Positions 51,841-60,832 of a stretch of 64,000 nt of DNA are shown one piece after another. Below the pieces are notes generated by a model. It had not been told where the DNA came from. It saw only the letters and a program-made list of their open reading frames with translations, and ran no database searches. Source of the DNA: G963422745 sp963422745 (GTDB taxonomy: Bacteria; Actinomycetota; Acidimicrobiia; Acidimicrobiales; Aldehydirespiratoraceae); contig OY730477.1 in assembly GCA_963422745.1 (NCBI GenBank), forward strand, positions 620,001 through 684,000, in the 5' to 3' direction. Numbering within the stretch: position 1 is the stretch's first letter; each line of letters begins with the position of its first letter. The position numbers and the translations under genes are program-made.

Positions 51841-53703
51841 CTAAGGCCTTCGCCGCAGTTGCGCGACGTCACGCACGGCACCCTTATCCGCGGATGTAGC
51901 CATCGCAGCGTAGGCCTGCAGCGCTTCGCTGACGTGACGGTTTCGGAGTTCGCGTGGTTGCCAGGCAGCATCCCCGGAGGCGTCCATCTCGGCCCGTCTA
52001 GCATTGAGCTCTGCTTCGGAGATCTTCAGACGGATCGACCGGTTCGGGATGTCTATCTCCACGATGTCGCCATCGCGGATCAGTGCGATTGCTCCACCTT
52101 CGGCTGCCTCAGGCGAGACATGACCGATTGAAAGGCCCGAGGTGCCTCCTGAGAACCTGCCGTCTGTCAACAAAGCGCATTGCGTGCCCAAGCCTCGGCT
52201 CTTGATGTAGCTGGTCGGGTACAGCATTTCCTGCATACCGGGCCCACCTCTGGGACCCTCGTAACGCACGACCACCACATCGCCCGCTTTGATCACTGAC
52301 TCGTCAAGGATTCCCTCGCAGGCGGCGTCCTGACTTTCGAAGACACGAGCCGGGCCCGAGAATTCAAATATTGACGGGTCAACACCCGCAGTTTTGACGA
52401 TGCAGCCGTTCTCAGCAATGTTGCCGTACAAAACGGCCAGACCGCCGTCGGTGAAGTACGCGTTGTCAACCGAGCGGATGCAACCTGCGCGGCGATCCAG
52501 ATCAAGGGTGTCCCAGCGGGTGCTTTGGCTGAACGCCTGTTGGGTTGGAATGCCTGCTGGCCCAGCCCGAAAGAACTCCACTACCGAATCGGCCGGGTCG
52601 CGCATCACGTCATAGTGGTCCAACACGTCGCCGAGAGTGTCGGCGGCAATGGTTGGAACCGACGTGTCAAGTAAGCCTGCGCGGTCCAACTCGCCGAGTA
52701 TGGCGACAATGCCGCCAGCGCGGTGCACGTCCTCAACGTGGTACTCGCTACTGGACGGCGCAACCTTGCAGATCGCAGGCGTGGTCCGGCTCAGCCGGTC
52801 AATGTCGGCCATCGTGAAATCCACACCGGCCTCATGCGCAGCGGCCAGGATGTGCAGCACCGTATTGGTGGAGCCGCCCATGGCGATGTCAAGCGTCATG
52901 GCGTTCTCAAACGATGCCTTCGTGCAGATCGACCGGGGCAGCACCGACTCATCGTCCTTTTCGTAATATCGACGGGCGAGATCAACAATCCGCCGGCCAG
53001 CCTCCAAGAAGAGTTGCTCACGGTCGGTGTGTGTGGCGACCACAGTTCCGTTGCCCGGCAAAGACAGGCCCAACGCCTCGGTCAGGCAGTTCATCGAATT
53101 GGCCGTGAACATACCCGAACACGACCCGCAGGTGGGGCACGCGGAGCGTTCAATGGCGAGGAGATCTTCATCGCTCACCGACCGGTCCCCAGCACCGATC
53201 ATGGCGTCGATGAGATCGAGTTTGACCCCCACCCCGGCTAGTCGGGTCTTGCCAGCCTCCATGGGACCGCCGGTCACGAAGATGGTCGGGATATTCAAAC
53301 GCATGGTCGCCATCAACATGCCCGGTGTGATCTTGTCGCAGTTGGAGATACACACGAGTGCGTCTGCGCAGTGGGCGTTGACCATGTATTCGACGCTGTC
53401 GGCGATGAGGTCGCGGCTCGGCAGGCTGTAGAGCATCCCGTCGTGACCCATAGCGATGCCGTCGTCAACGGCGATGGTGTTGAACTCCTTGGCAACGCCT
53501 CCGGCGGCCTTGATCTCATCTGCAACGAGCTTGCCGAGGTCTCTGAGGTGGACGTGACCGGGAACGAACTGGGTGAAAGAGTTCGACACAGCCACGATCG
53601 GTTTATCGAAGTCGTCGTCGGACATGCCGGTCGCTCGCCACAGGGCGCGCGCACCGGCCATGTTTCGACCTTGTGTGCTTGTACGGGAACGAAGATCGGG
53701 CAT
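51841..53703 (-). CDS. ilvD: Dihydroxy-acid dehydratase
   Basis: 620 residues of the IlvD/Edd family. Iron-sulphur cysteines lie in CISNCDKITPGML near residue 118 and CPTCGSCSGMF near 190; DGRFSGGTSGLSIGHVSPEA near 515 is the C-terminal signature. It makes 2-keto acids for valine, leucine and isoleucine. The length fits the longer, 4Fe-4S E. coli type. ATG 53703. The upstream gap carries two 34-bp direct repeats. Confidence 0.96.
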   Translation of the reverse strand: MPDLRSRTSTQGRNMAGARALWRATGMSDDDFDKPIVAVSNSFTQFVPGHVHLRDLGKLVADEIKAAGGVAKEFNTIAVDDGIAMGHDGMLYSLPSRDLIADSVEYMVNAHCADALVCISNCDKITPGMLMATMRLNIPTIFVTGGPMEAGKTRLAGVGVKLDLIDAMIGAGDRSVSDEDLLAIERSACPTCGSCSGMFTANSMNCLTEALGLSLPGNGTVVATHTDREQLFLEAGRRIVDLARRYYEKDDESVLPRSICTKASFENAMTLDIAMGGSTNTVLHILAAAHEAGVDFTMADIDRLSRTTPAICKVAPSSSEYHVEDVHRAGGIVAILGELDRAGLLDTSVPTIAADTLGDVLDHYDVMRDPADSVVEFFRAGPAGIPTQQAFSQSTRWDTLDLDRRAGCIRSVDNAYFTDGGLAVLYGNIAENGCIVKTAGVDPSIFEFSGPARVFESQDAACEGILDESVIKAGDVVVVRYEGPRGGPGMQEMLYPTSYIKSRGLGTQCALLTDGRFSGGTSGLSIGHVSPEAAEGGAIALIRDGDIVEIDIPNRSIRLKISEAELNARRAEMDASGDAAWQPRELRNRHVSEALQAYAAMATSADKGAVRDVAQLRRRP

Positions 53704-53722
53704 GTGCCAAGCCTAGATGCAG

Positions 53723-53821
53723 GTTCATCCCCGGGTCAGGTCTGAAGTGGCGTACAACCACAGCACACTTCTTGATGTAGTGGGAGAGTTCACCCCCGGG
53801 TCAGGTCTGAAGTGGCGTACA
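53723..53821. repeat. Two 34-bp direct repeats upstream of ilvD
   Basis: A 34-bp sequence at 53723-53756 recurs at 53788-53821 with one mismatch and 31 bases between the copies (65-bp period). The core is GGGTCAGGTCTGAAGTGGCG. Both lie in the divergent region between ilvD and the membrane-protein gene, so they are candidates for a shared operator, but no protein is known to bind them. Confidence 0.9.
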
Positions 53822-53897
53822 GCCTCAAACGGCGCCAGGCCCGGGCGTGACGCAAGACACGTCTGAGCGATCCAACAGTGGCTGTAGAGTCGGGTTT

Positions 53898-54362
53898 ATG
53901 CAGCTTGGTGTATTCAACGACACGCCCTACAAGATTGTGCTCTTGTTGCACATTGTGTTTGTCTTCGCGGCGTTCGCCTCAATGTTTGTGCATCCGTTCG
54001 TCAACACGCACACCGCTGGTCACGAAGGCCGGTCGTTCGTCTTCGCCGAGATCGCCAAACGATCCGTTCGCATCCACTCGGTTTCCCTCATCATCGGAGG
54101 GCTGTTGGGCTTTGCCCTTGCAGGGATGTCCGACGATGGCACCGGCGAGTTGATCTACCGTGTTGCAGACGGCTGGATTATGGCGGCAGTAGTGGTTTGG
54201 ATAGCCATGAACGGCGTGCTGCACAGTCTGGTCATACCCGCAGAGAAGGCCATCGCCGCAGGCGACGAATCAAAAACTGCCCGGCTCGGATTGGGGTTCG
54301 GGATCACTTCGTTGCTTTTTGTGGTGATGATGTACCTGATGGTTTTCAAGCCCGGCGTCTGA
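53898..54362 (+). CDS. Small four-helix integral membrane protein
   Basis: 154 residues from ATG 53898. Hydrophobic segments at about residues 12-34, 58-76, 93-113 and 132-150 predict four membrane helices, with a conserved-looking HPFVNTHTAGHEGRSFVFAEI loop between helices 1 and 2. The outline resembles DUF2269-type proteins. Function unknown. An upstream in-frame start at 53847 adds 17 polar residues. It runs divergently from ilvD. Confidence 0.7.
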   Translation: MQLGVFNDTPYKIVLLLHIVFVFAAFASMFVHPFVNTHTAGHEGRSFVFAEIAKRSVRIHSVSLIIGGLLGFALAGMSDDGTGELIYRVADGWIMAAVVVWIAMNGVLHSLVIPAEKAIAAGDESKTARLGLGFGITSLLFVVMMYLMVFKPGV

Positions 54363-54419
54363 GTCCAACGGTCTCGGCCAGAGTCCTTATCCCTTCTTTA
54401 TCCCACTTGAGCGTCGTCG

Positions 54420-55544
54420 GTGCAGGTTCCATACAAACTCGCCCAGGCTTTCCGTACAGGGACCCCGCCTGGCTTGCTGCTCGCCATCACCGTCTCCACT
54501 GCCGTGTTCGTGGCCACTCCCATTTCGCTGCCAGCGGTTGCCGACCGGTTCGGTGTGTCCGCGGGAACAGTCGGCTTGTATTCGGCGGCCCAGTTGGCCA
54601 TGTTCGTGGTCGGATCCTGGGGATCGGGCCGCTTCCTGAAACCGTCGTTGGCGGTATTTCGGATCACGTTGCTGGCTATCGGGGCGGCGAACCTGATCAG
54701 CGCGCTTACCGGATCGTTCGTCGTGTTGCTGGCAGCACGAGCCGCGACCGGCTTGGCATTGGGGGTGATTACCTGGTTGGCATGGTCGCAGGTATTCGGA
54801 GATGCCGACCGCCAGGGCGATATCGCGGTCGTGGGGCCGCTAACTGGCGTTGTGGCGGCACCTCTGTTTGGTTTGGCTCTGCAATGGGGCGACGACCGCC
54901 ACATGTTCGTGTTGCTTGCGGCTGCTGCGGTTGTGCCTCTGTGGGCCCGTCCCAGTTTCACGGTGTCGCCTTCGGGTGGCTCCGCTCGGACATCCGCTGT
55001 GCCCCAGGCCCGCGTGCTGATCGCAGTGCTTGCTTTTACAACTCTTGGTGGATCCGCGGTCTTCATCTATGGCGGGGTGATCGCCGTTGACGAACTCGGT
55101 ATGTCGCCTTTCGCGTTGTCAATGGTATACGCCTGCAACGCAGTTGTCGGAATCCCGGCTGCGCGGTGGCGCGGTGCGCGTCCCAACGCGGGTTTCTGGC
55201 TAATCCTGACGGGTGTATGTGCCGTAGCCACAGGTGCTGCGGGCAGCGTCTGGGTGTTTGTGGGAGCCACTGTCGCCTGGGGATTTTTCTTTTGGGCGGG
55301 CCTACCCGGCATCTTCTCACTACTTGCGGAGCGTTCCGCTTATCCTGCGGATCGAGCTGGTGACGCCCAATCTGCGATGGCTGCCGGACGTGCCGTGGGA
55401 CCGCTGCTAGGCGGAGTGTTGGTGTCGGGCTCCTTCACCGTGCTCGGCGTTGTCGGCGGTTTGTTGATAGGCACCTCGGGTGCGGTGGCGCTGCTGGTGG
55501 AACACCGAGGCCGAGTCCGGTCTGTTTGCCTTGATCAAGGCTAG
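54420..55544 (+). CDS. MFS transporter
   Basis: 374 residues from GTG 54420 with about 11 to 12 hydrophobic segments. The early sequence VATPISLPAVADRFGVSAGTVG and the weak loop GSGRFLKPSL fit a major facilitator, shorter than the usual 400 residues. The second half contains GRAVGPLLGGVLVSG near residue 320. The substrate cannot be read. Standing alone after the membrane-protein gene, 57 nt downstream. Confidence 0.8.
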   Translation: MQVPYKLAQAFRTGTPPGLLLAITVSTAVFVATPISLPAVADRFGVSAGTVGLYSAAQLAMFVVGSWGSGRFLKPSLAVFRITLLAIGAANLISALTGSFVVLLAARAATGLALGVITWLAWSQVFGDADRQGDIAVVGPLTGVVAAPLFGLALQWGDDRHMFVLLAAAAVVPLWARPSFTVSPSGGSARTSAVPQARVLIAVLAFTTLGGSAVFIYGGVIAVDELGMSPFALSMVYACNAVVGIPAARWRGARPNAGFWLILTGVCAVATGAAGSVWVFVGATVAWGFFFWAGLPGIFSLLAERSAYPADRAGDAQSAMAAGRAVGPLLGGVLVSGSFTVLGVVGGLLIGTSGAVALLVEHRGRVRSVCLDQG

Positions 55545-55688
55545 ACTGACCACACCTAACGTTCGCATTGGGCGCTCGCCACGGCAGCTCTAGTTTACGT
55601 CAGACGGTTTCTGGCTGAGCGATGGAGCCACGTGAGACTGGGTGATCAAGATCGGGTTTGGCTGTCAGGCAGTGCGCTACCTTTGGGC

Positions 55689-56702
55689 ATGGTGACACAG
55701 TCCGAGCGGCCCGTTGTCGTCAACATTGACGGGATCTCGGTTCGGGTGACGAACCCGAGCAAGGTTTTCTTCTCCAAACGCGGGGAGACCAAACTTGATC
55801 TTGTCAACTATTACCTTGCTGTGCAGGAACCTCTCATGCGGGCGATCCGGGGCAGGCCTGTGCTGATGCAGCGCTACCCCGACGGGGTCAAGGGCAAGTC
55901 TTTCTTCCAAAAACGGGTACCCAAAGGCGCACCCGACTGGCTGCAGACCGTCGTCACGTCCACTCCGAACGGCACGATCTCCAACGCTTTGGTGGCCGCT
56001 GATGTGGCCCACATTGTGTGGGCGGTCAACATGGGCTGCCTGGGTTTTCACACCTGGCCTACTAAAGCCGATGACACAGCTCACACCGACGAACTGCGAA
56101 TCGATCTTGATCCTCAACCCGGCACAGGCTTTGACGATGTGCGTGAGACTGCCTATGAGGTCAAGACCGCTCTGGACGAGGTCGGGATTATGTCAATCCC
56201 CAAGACGTCGGGCAGTAAGGGAATCCATATCCATGTGCCGTTGAAACCGCGCTGGGACGCCATGGCCGTGCGTTATGGTGCTGTTGCACTCGCCCGGGAA
56301 ATGCAACACCGACGGCCGGACCTAATCACCTGTGAATGGTGGAAAGAGGACCGCGGGGAGCGGGTATTCGTGGACTTCAACCAGAATGCTCCGCACAAGA
56401 CGGTCTTCGGGGCGTGGTCGGTTCGTGCCAGGGTTGCCGCCGTGGTGTCTACGCCGATCACCTGGGATGAAGTGGCTACGGTGGAACCCGACCGGCTCAC
56501 GATTGCCTCGGTGCCCGCCAAGGTCGCAGCCGAGGGCGACCCTTGGGCAGGGTTGGTACCTCAGTCGCTGACTCCGTTGCTCAAATGGCATGAACGCGAC
56601 ATGGCCGCTGGCTTGGGTGACGCTCCCTGGCCGCCACAGTACCCCAAGATGCCGAACGAGCCTCCCAGGGTTAGCCGCAGCCGAAGGTGCGCCGAGGGCT
56701 GA
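55689..56702 (+). CDS. LigD-type polymerase/primase domain protein
   Basis: 337 residues of the archaeo-eukaryotic primase-like polymerase domain found in LigD. VTNPSKVFFSKRGETK near residue 20, the metal-binding pair in ELRIDLDPQPG near 139, TSGSKGIHIHVPL near 176 and VFVDFNQNA near 233 are typical. The domain adds nucleotides at broken DNA ends. The ligase and phosphoesterase domains of full LigD are missing, and no Ku gene is in the window. Such free-standing proteins occur widely in actinobacteria. A longer start (55632) is possible. Confidence 0.85.
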   Translation: MVTQSERPVVVNIDGISVRVTNPSKVFFSKRGETKLDLVNYYLAVQEPLMRAIRGRPVLMQRYPDGVKGKSFFQKRVPKGAPDWLQTVVTSTPNGTISNALVAADVAHIVWAVNMGCLGFHTWPTKADDTAHTDELRIDLDPQPGTGFDDVRETAYEVKTALDEVGIMSIPKTSGSKGIHIHVPLKPRWDAMAVRYGAVALAREMQHRRPDLITCEWWKEDRGERVFVDFNQNAPHKTVFGAWSVRARVAAVVSTPITWDEVATVEPDRLTIASVPAKVAAEGDPWAGLVPQSLTPLLKWHERDMAAGLGDAPWPPQYPKMPNEPPRVSRSRRCAEG

Positions 56703-56720
56703 GCCAAAATGTAAGGGCGC

Positions 56721-57662
56721 CTACTCGGCGGAGTGCGCGGCCCAAAGAGCTGCGCCCAAAGCGCCAGCGTCGTCGCCGAGTTCAGCCATCACCACCTTTA
56801 CCTCCGGCCTGTGCGCGACACCCGGCAACCACTGGGCCAGCCGTTGCTGTACACCGGTTCGCAACGGTTCGCCGATGTCGGTCAGACCACCGCCGAGCGC
56901 TACCCTTTGAGGGTCGAAAATGAGCACCAAGTTGGCGATGCCCAAGGCGACGTCACCGCAAAATCCGTCAAGGATCCGGCGTGCGGTCGAGTCGTTTTGG
57001 AGTAGGGCTTCGGCCACGGTGTATCCGTCGATATTTTCGATGTTGCCAGCGATCTCAGGTGCAACCAGGAAACGGCCCGCGGCGGCTTCGGTACGCCCCA
57101 GTGACCCCAACCTTGAACCCGAGGCGAAATACTCCCACGGTCCGCGAGCGCCGGTGACGTGAACCGGGCCGTCAACATCAACGATCATGTGGCCCGCCTC
57201 ACCAGCGAATCCGTTGTGGCCGTGGATCAGGTGACCCCCACACACGAACCCCGCTCCGATACCGGTGCCCAAGGTGATCAGTATGAAATCGTCGGAACCA
57301 CGTCCCGAACCAAGTCGCGCCTCCGCCCAGGTTGCTGCGGTGGCGTCATTCATCGTCACAACCCGCAGTCCAGTCGCCGCGCTGAGTTCCGGCCCGATCG
57401 GAAACTCGATGAGCAGAGGCAGGTTTGGGGAATACCTGACCACACCGGAGCAATGAGCCAACCCGGCTACGCCCAATCCGATGGCGTCAATAACGCAGTT
57501 GTGACGGCGTCCGAGACGTTTGACCATGCCCGCCAGTGTCGCCACCAGCTCGGGCCCCTCCACGGTGCTTGGTGCCCGGTCGCGGTCAAGGATCGTTCCC
57601 GTATCCGCATCAACGAGGAGTGCACGGGCGTTGGTGCCGCCCACATCGAATCCGACCAGCAT
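56721..57662 (-). CDS. ROK-family sugar kinase (glucokinase-like)
   Basis: 313 residues from ATG 57662. LVGFDVGGTNARALLVD at the start is the first phosphate loop; LITLGTGIGAGFVCGG near residue 130 the second; the substrate-site GFAGEAGHMIVD near 154 includes a Glu-x-Gly-His pattern of ROK enzymes. The usual ROK zinc cysteines (CGxxGC) are not visible: the loop reads GPVHVTGARGPWEYF instead. A long in-frame extension to 58007 is made of repeats and is not part of the enzyme. Convergent with the polymerase gene. Confidence 0.85.
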   Translation of the reverse strand: MLVGFDVGGTNARALLVDADTGTILDRDRAPSTVEGPELVATLAGMVKRLGRRHNCVIDAIGLGVAGLAHCSGVVRYSPNLPLLIEFPIGPELSAATGLRVVTMNDATAATWAEARLGSGRGSDDFILITLGTGIGAGFVCGGHLIHGHNGFAGEAGHMIVDVDGPVHVTGARGPWEYFASGSRLGSLGRTEAAAGRFLVAPEIAGNIENIDGYTVAEALLQNDSTARRILDGFCGDVALGIANLVLIFDPQRVALGGGLTDIGEPLRTGVQQRLAQWLPGVAHRPEVKVVMAELGDDAGALGAALWAAHSAE

Positions 57663-58058
57663 CGGACCTGAGACTATGGCCAGCCACAGCCCAGCAAACG
57701 GAATTGCACCCGTTGATGCTGGCGCCAAGCCTGTCGAAGGCGGCGGCCAAGCTTGTCGAAGACTTGGTTTTGGTTGCCGTCTGGCGTTGGCTGCGCCGAG
57801 CAACTCGGTCGTCACATTATGCATCGCGCTTGGTTTTGCTTGCCGTCTGGTGTTGACTGTGCTGGCCACGGTTTGTGTCTCGTTGTCTCGCGGGTGCATG
57901 GTTCTGCTTGTTGTCTGGTGTTGGTCGCGCTGATGACAGTGTGTGTCTCGTTGCCTCGGGGCGCATGGCTTGCTTGCGGTCTGGCTTAGCTGCGCCCTGC
58001 AAGACAAACTTCCAAACTTCTACACTCTGTGAGCTTGTGATGTGCACACAAGCTTGGC
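57663..58058. other. Gap upstream of the ROK gene with degenerate ~67-bp repeats
   Basis: No real gene is seen in 396 bases. From 57763 four degenerate units begin at 57763, 57829, 57897 and 57964 (spacings 66, 68, 67). Each contains a form of TTGCCGTCTGGTGTTGG. The second and third intervals also resemble each other (GTGTCTCGTTG), so the whole 67-bp unit is repeated. Two short direct repeats (57724-57739, 57747-57762) precede it. The repeat frame stays open on the minus strand and forms the false N-terminal extension of the ROK gene. Confidence 0.75.
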
Positions 58059-59687
58059 GTGAACATGGCCAACGGCAACGAATCGCCAAACTGCGACGCC
58101 AAGGGAACCATCAAGGAGGTTGACATCGTGCAGACCGGACCACGTAACCCGTTCTTGGCGGACTCACAAAACGCCATGGCGCACGGCCGACCCGACCAGC
58201 AGGACAACGTCGCAGGACGCGGCCCGGAGGGTCCCACCGAGGTGCTTGATCCCAACGATTCCTCCCAAATTCAGTACACCTGGCTCGGACCATGCCATTT
58301 CGGCGGGTTAACGTCGGGCGTGTACCCCGACGGGGGGAGAGTGATCTGGAGCAACGGCCGCCAGAACATCGCCAAGCTTGATTACGACACGCTGGAGCTG
58401 CTGGTAGATCACGAATTGGTTGATGGCGAGGGCCGCACCCCGATTGCTGAACTAGAAAAGAACCTTGAAGGCCTCGACAAGTTAGAAGGCGCCGCTGCTA
58501 TTGAGCACGCCATCGGCCTGTCGGCACGTTTCATGACCGGCCTCGACGGCGTTTATGCACTACTTGACTGCGACCACACTTTGTTTCTGGGCCGAAGGGA
58601 CCACGCCGTCGCCTACATTGAAACCGATCCATCTGAGCGGGGATCGCAGATCGTCGAACGTGGGCGTTGGTACAAGCCGGACCATATCAAGGGCTTCTTC
58701 GTTGGTATGAACATGACCTTCGACGGTCGGCTCGTAATGACTACCGATCATGGCTGGGTGGTGATCCTGGCTCGCGATTTTTCCGAGTATTGCGCCCTTC
58801 AGGTGCAAGGCGGAGCCGAACAGGCTGCTGAGTACTGCGCAATGAGAGCCGAGGAGAGGGGCCATACCGGATACGGTTGGGTGCGGACCTCGGTATGTGT
58901 TGACGACAACAACGGCATCTATGTGTCGTCCAATGATCACCACCACAAGCTCCGCTGGACCGGCACCGAGATCACCGACGCCGCCGCGCAGGGCTGTTGG
59001 ACCGTTCCGTACCGCAATGGCGGTGGTTGCGGTTCCGGCACGACGCCGTCGCTGATGGGTTTCGGCCCTGATGAGGACCGTTTCGTGGTTATAGGCGACG
59101 GGGATGATGTGGTCAATATCACCTTGATCTGGCGTGACGAGATCCCGGATGGCTGGGAGCAGTTGCCGGGCGCCCCTCACCGTCGGATAGCCGGTATTGG
59201 CCCGGCCGATATGGGTGATCCCGAGCTGTCGGAGATCAAGACCGAGCAGTCGATAACCGTCAGTGGGTATGGCGCTATGACCGTGAACAACGAACCCGCC
59301 TTTGTGCCTGATAGCTTCCCGGGCAGTGCTCGTCGGATGCTGACTTTCATGCTCGGGCACAAACCCGAATACCAGCCCTACGGCATGCACAAGTATGAGT
59401 GGGATCCCGTCGCCCGGGCGCTGCGGCAGGCCTGGGTGAATCACGACGTTTCATCACCTAACTCTGTACCGTTCGTGGCGCAGGCCAGCAACATCGTTTA
59501 CACCTGTGGCGTTCGCGACCGGCGATGGACGATTGAGGCGATCGACTGGAGCACCGGCCGGTCGCTGTTTCACTACGTGTTGGGTACATCGCAATTCAAC
59601 ACGCTCGGCGCGGGAGTGACCATTGATGAAGACGGTCGGCTGCTGTTTGGTTCGATGTACGGTAAGACTCGGGTGATGCGTCCATAA
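58059..59687 (+). CDS. Unrecognised 542-residue protein, possibly beta-propeller
   Basis: From GTG 58059 (ATG 58065 is an alternative) the frame encodes 542 residues with no membrane span and no signal peptide. Repeated short strands with G-x-x-x-D-G and W/Y endings (PDGGRVIWSNGR, FDGRLVMTTDHGWVVIL, DDNNGIYVSSNDHHH, DEDGRLLFGSMYGK) spaced every 60-90 residues suggest a beta-propeller of the quinoprotein/SMP-30 kind, which is inference only. It is rich in Asp, Gly and His. The N-terminal 60 residues are polar and probably disordered. I do not know the family. Confidence 0.7.
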   Translation: MNMANGNESPNCDAKGTIKEVDIVQTGPRNPFLADSQNAMAHGRPDQQDNVAGRGPEGPTEVLDPNDSSQIQYTWLGPCHFGGLTSGVYPDGGRVIWSNGRQNIAKLDYDTLELLVDHELVDGEGRTPIAELEKNLEGLDKLEGAAAIEHAIGLSARFMTGLDGVYALLDCDHTLFLGRRDHAVAYIETDPSERGSQIVERGRWYKPDHIKGFFVGMNMTFDGRLVMTTDHGWVVILARDFSEYCALQVQGGAEQAAEYCAMRAEERGHTGYGWVRTSVCVDDNNGIYVSSNDHHHKLRWTGTEITDAAAQGCWTVPYRNGGGCGSGTTPSLMGFGPDEDRFVVIGDGDDVVNITLIWRDEIPDGWEQLPGAPHRRIAGIGPADMGDPELSEIKTEQSITVSGYGAMTVNNEPAFVPDSFPGSARRMLTFMLGHKPEYQPYGMHKYEWDPVARALRQAWVNHDVSSPNSVPFVAQASNIVYTCGVRDRRWTIEAIDWSTGRSLFHYVLGTSQFNTLGAGVTIDEDGRLLFGSMYGKTRVMRP

Positions 59688-59756
59688 GCTGCATCTAGAT
59701 GAGTGTTGATAAACGCTTACGCATCGCCAATCTCTAGACGAGGGAACTAACCGAGC

Positions 59757-59904
59757 CGATACGGCAGGATTCTCCGACGCAGTCCTGCAACGCAGTTCTG
59801 GTTGTCGACGCCGTCCTAATTTTTCAGCAAAGTCTTTATGCGTATGCCGACGGCAACGACAGCTATAGCGGCGGTGGCGGCCAAGACGAAGAATTGGCCG
59901 ACAG
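59757..59904. repeat. 148-bp duplicate of the PLD-protein gene end
   Basis: The segment 59757-59904 recurs at 59931-60078 with one mismatch, 26 bases apart. The right copy holds the last codons and stop of the minus-strand PLD gene (stop at 59990-59992). The left copy is thus a remnant of the gene end left by tandem duplication. It fills much of the 302-nt gap after the 542-residue gene; nothing else is seen there. Confidence 0.92.
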
Positions 59905-59989
59905 GTTATAGCCGAGGGATCTGAGCGACCCGATACGGCAGGATTCTCCGACGCAGTCCTGCAACGCAGTTCTGGTTGTCGACGCCGTC

Positions 59990-60832
59990 CTAATTTTTCA
60001 GCAAAGTCTTTATGTGTATGCCGACGGCAACGACAGCTATAGCGGCGGTGGCGGCCAAGACGAAGAATTGGCCGACAGATTGCGCGCAGCCAGAACGAGA
60101 CTGCGAACGGCTGGCGCGTTTCGTGTGGGGGCGGGTCTGTTTTGGTTTGGAGCGGTGCGGTGGTGGTTCAGTCGTGTGTGGGCGGGACTGTTTTGGTTTG
60201 GAGCGGTACGGCGGTGGTAGTGGCGGTGGTGGTTTAGTCGTGTGTGGGCGGGCTTGTTTTGGTTTGGCGCGGTGAGTGCGGGAAGGATCGTCTCGATGTT
60301 TTCCGTCCACCGAATCGAGCCTTTCCTGCAAGTTCTCAGCAGGCCAATCCACTTTCTGCAGCGCGTTCATCTGCGAGAACAGCCGTGGATGGTCCGCAGT
60401 GGCGACCTCGGCCATCATCTCGAAGTTGTTATAGAGGCCAGCCCTGGTGAGGTTTGCCGAACCGACCAGCACAGCGCCCCTAATATGGCGAGACGAATCG
60501 GGCTGAACCATCCACACCTTCATGTGCGCCTTGGCCTTACCCAACCTGTTCTTGTTGGTGCGATACCAGTTCCTTACTTCCACATCGGAGCGCTCCAGAA
60601 ACGAAAGAGCAGCAAGTCGATCGGCGTCAGGCTGGTTTGAGAAACCTGTTCGGATATCGCCTACCAGCAACCACACGGGTCTACCTCGGGTGCGTTGATC
60701 AAGCCAGCTCAGCCCGTAAGCGCTGGCGTACCCGAAAGCCACATACAGCTTTCCTTGCGGATTGTCCCGAAGAAAGTCCTCAATCACTTCGGCCGCAGGC
60801 ACAGGGAACGCGTTGCCCTCATTTTCCGACAC
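59990..60832 (-). CDS. PLD-domain protein with repeat tail and C-terminal membrane helix
   Basis: 280 residues from GTG 60832. Residues about 1-165 resemble a phospholipase D-like nuclease domain: YVAFGYASAYGLSWLDQ near 31, then HMKVWMVQPD near 103 and VLVGSANLTRAGLYNN near 122 form a single H-x-K ... GSxNxT active-site set. Residues about 185-240 are Pro/Lys/Arg-rich with three copies of a K-P-K-Q-x-R-P-H-T motif. A final hydrophobic stretch (FFVLAATAAIAVVAVGI, about 253-269) ends four basic residues before the stop and looks like a tail anchor. With one HKD half it would need to dimerise. Function unknown. Confidence 0.75.
   Translation of the reverse strand: MSENEGNAFPVPAAEVIEDFLRDNPQGKLYVAFGYASAYGLSWLDQRTRGRPVWLLVGDIRTGFSNQPDADRLAALSFLERSDVEVRNWYRTNKNRLGKAKAHMKVWMVQPDSSRHIRGAVLVGSANLTRAGLYNNFEMMAEVATADHPRLFSQMNALQKVDWPAENLQERLDSVDGKHRDDPSRTHRAKPKQARPHTTKPPPPLPPPYRSKPKQSRPHTTEPPPHRSKPKQTRPHTKRASRSQSRSGCAQSVGQFFVLAATAAIAVVAVGIHIKTLLKN

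Noticed and set aside
53723..53821. Two-repeat mini-CRISPR
   Set aside because: Two copies only, with no third repeat; an operator pair is as likely.
55689..56702. Complete LigD end-joining system
   Set aside because: Only the polymerase domain is present; no ligase domain and no Ku gene in the window.
57763..58000. Second CRISPR array
   Set aside because: Intervals two and three resemble each other and spacing varies (66-68), so this is a degenerate tandem repeat and not repeat-spacer DNA.
57663..58007. N-terminal extension of the ROK kinase by 115 residues
   Set aside because: It is encoded by the degenerate repeat region; ROK proteins begin at the GFDVGGTNAR loop, reached from ATG 57662.
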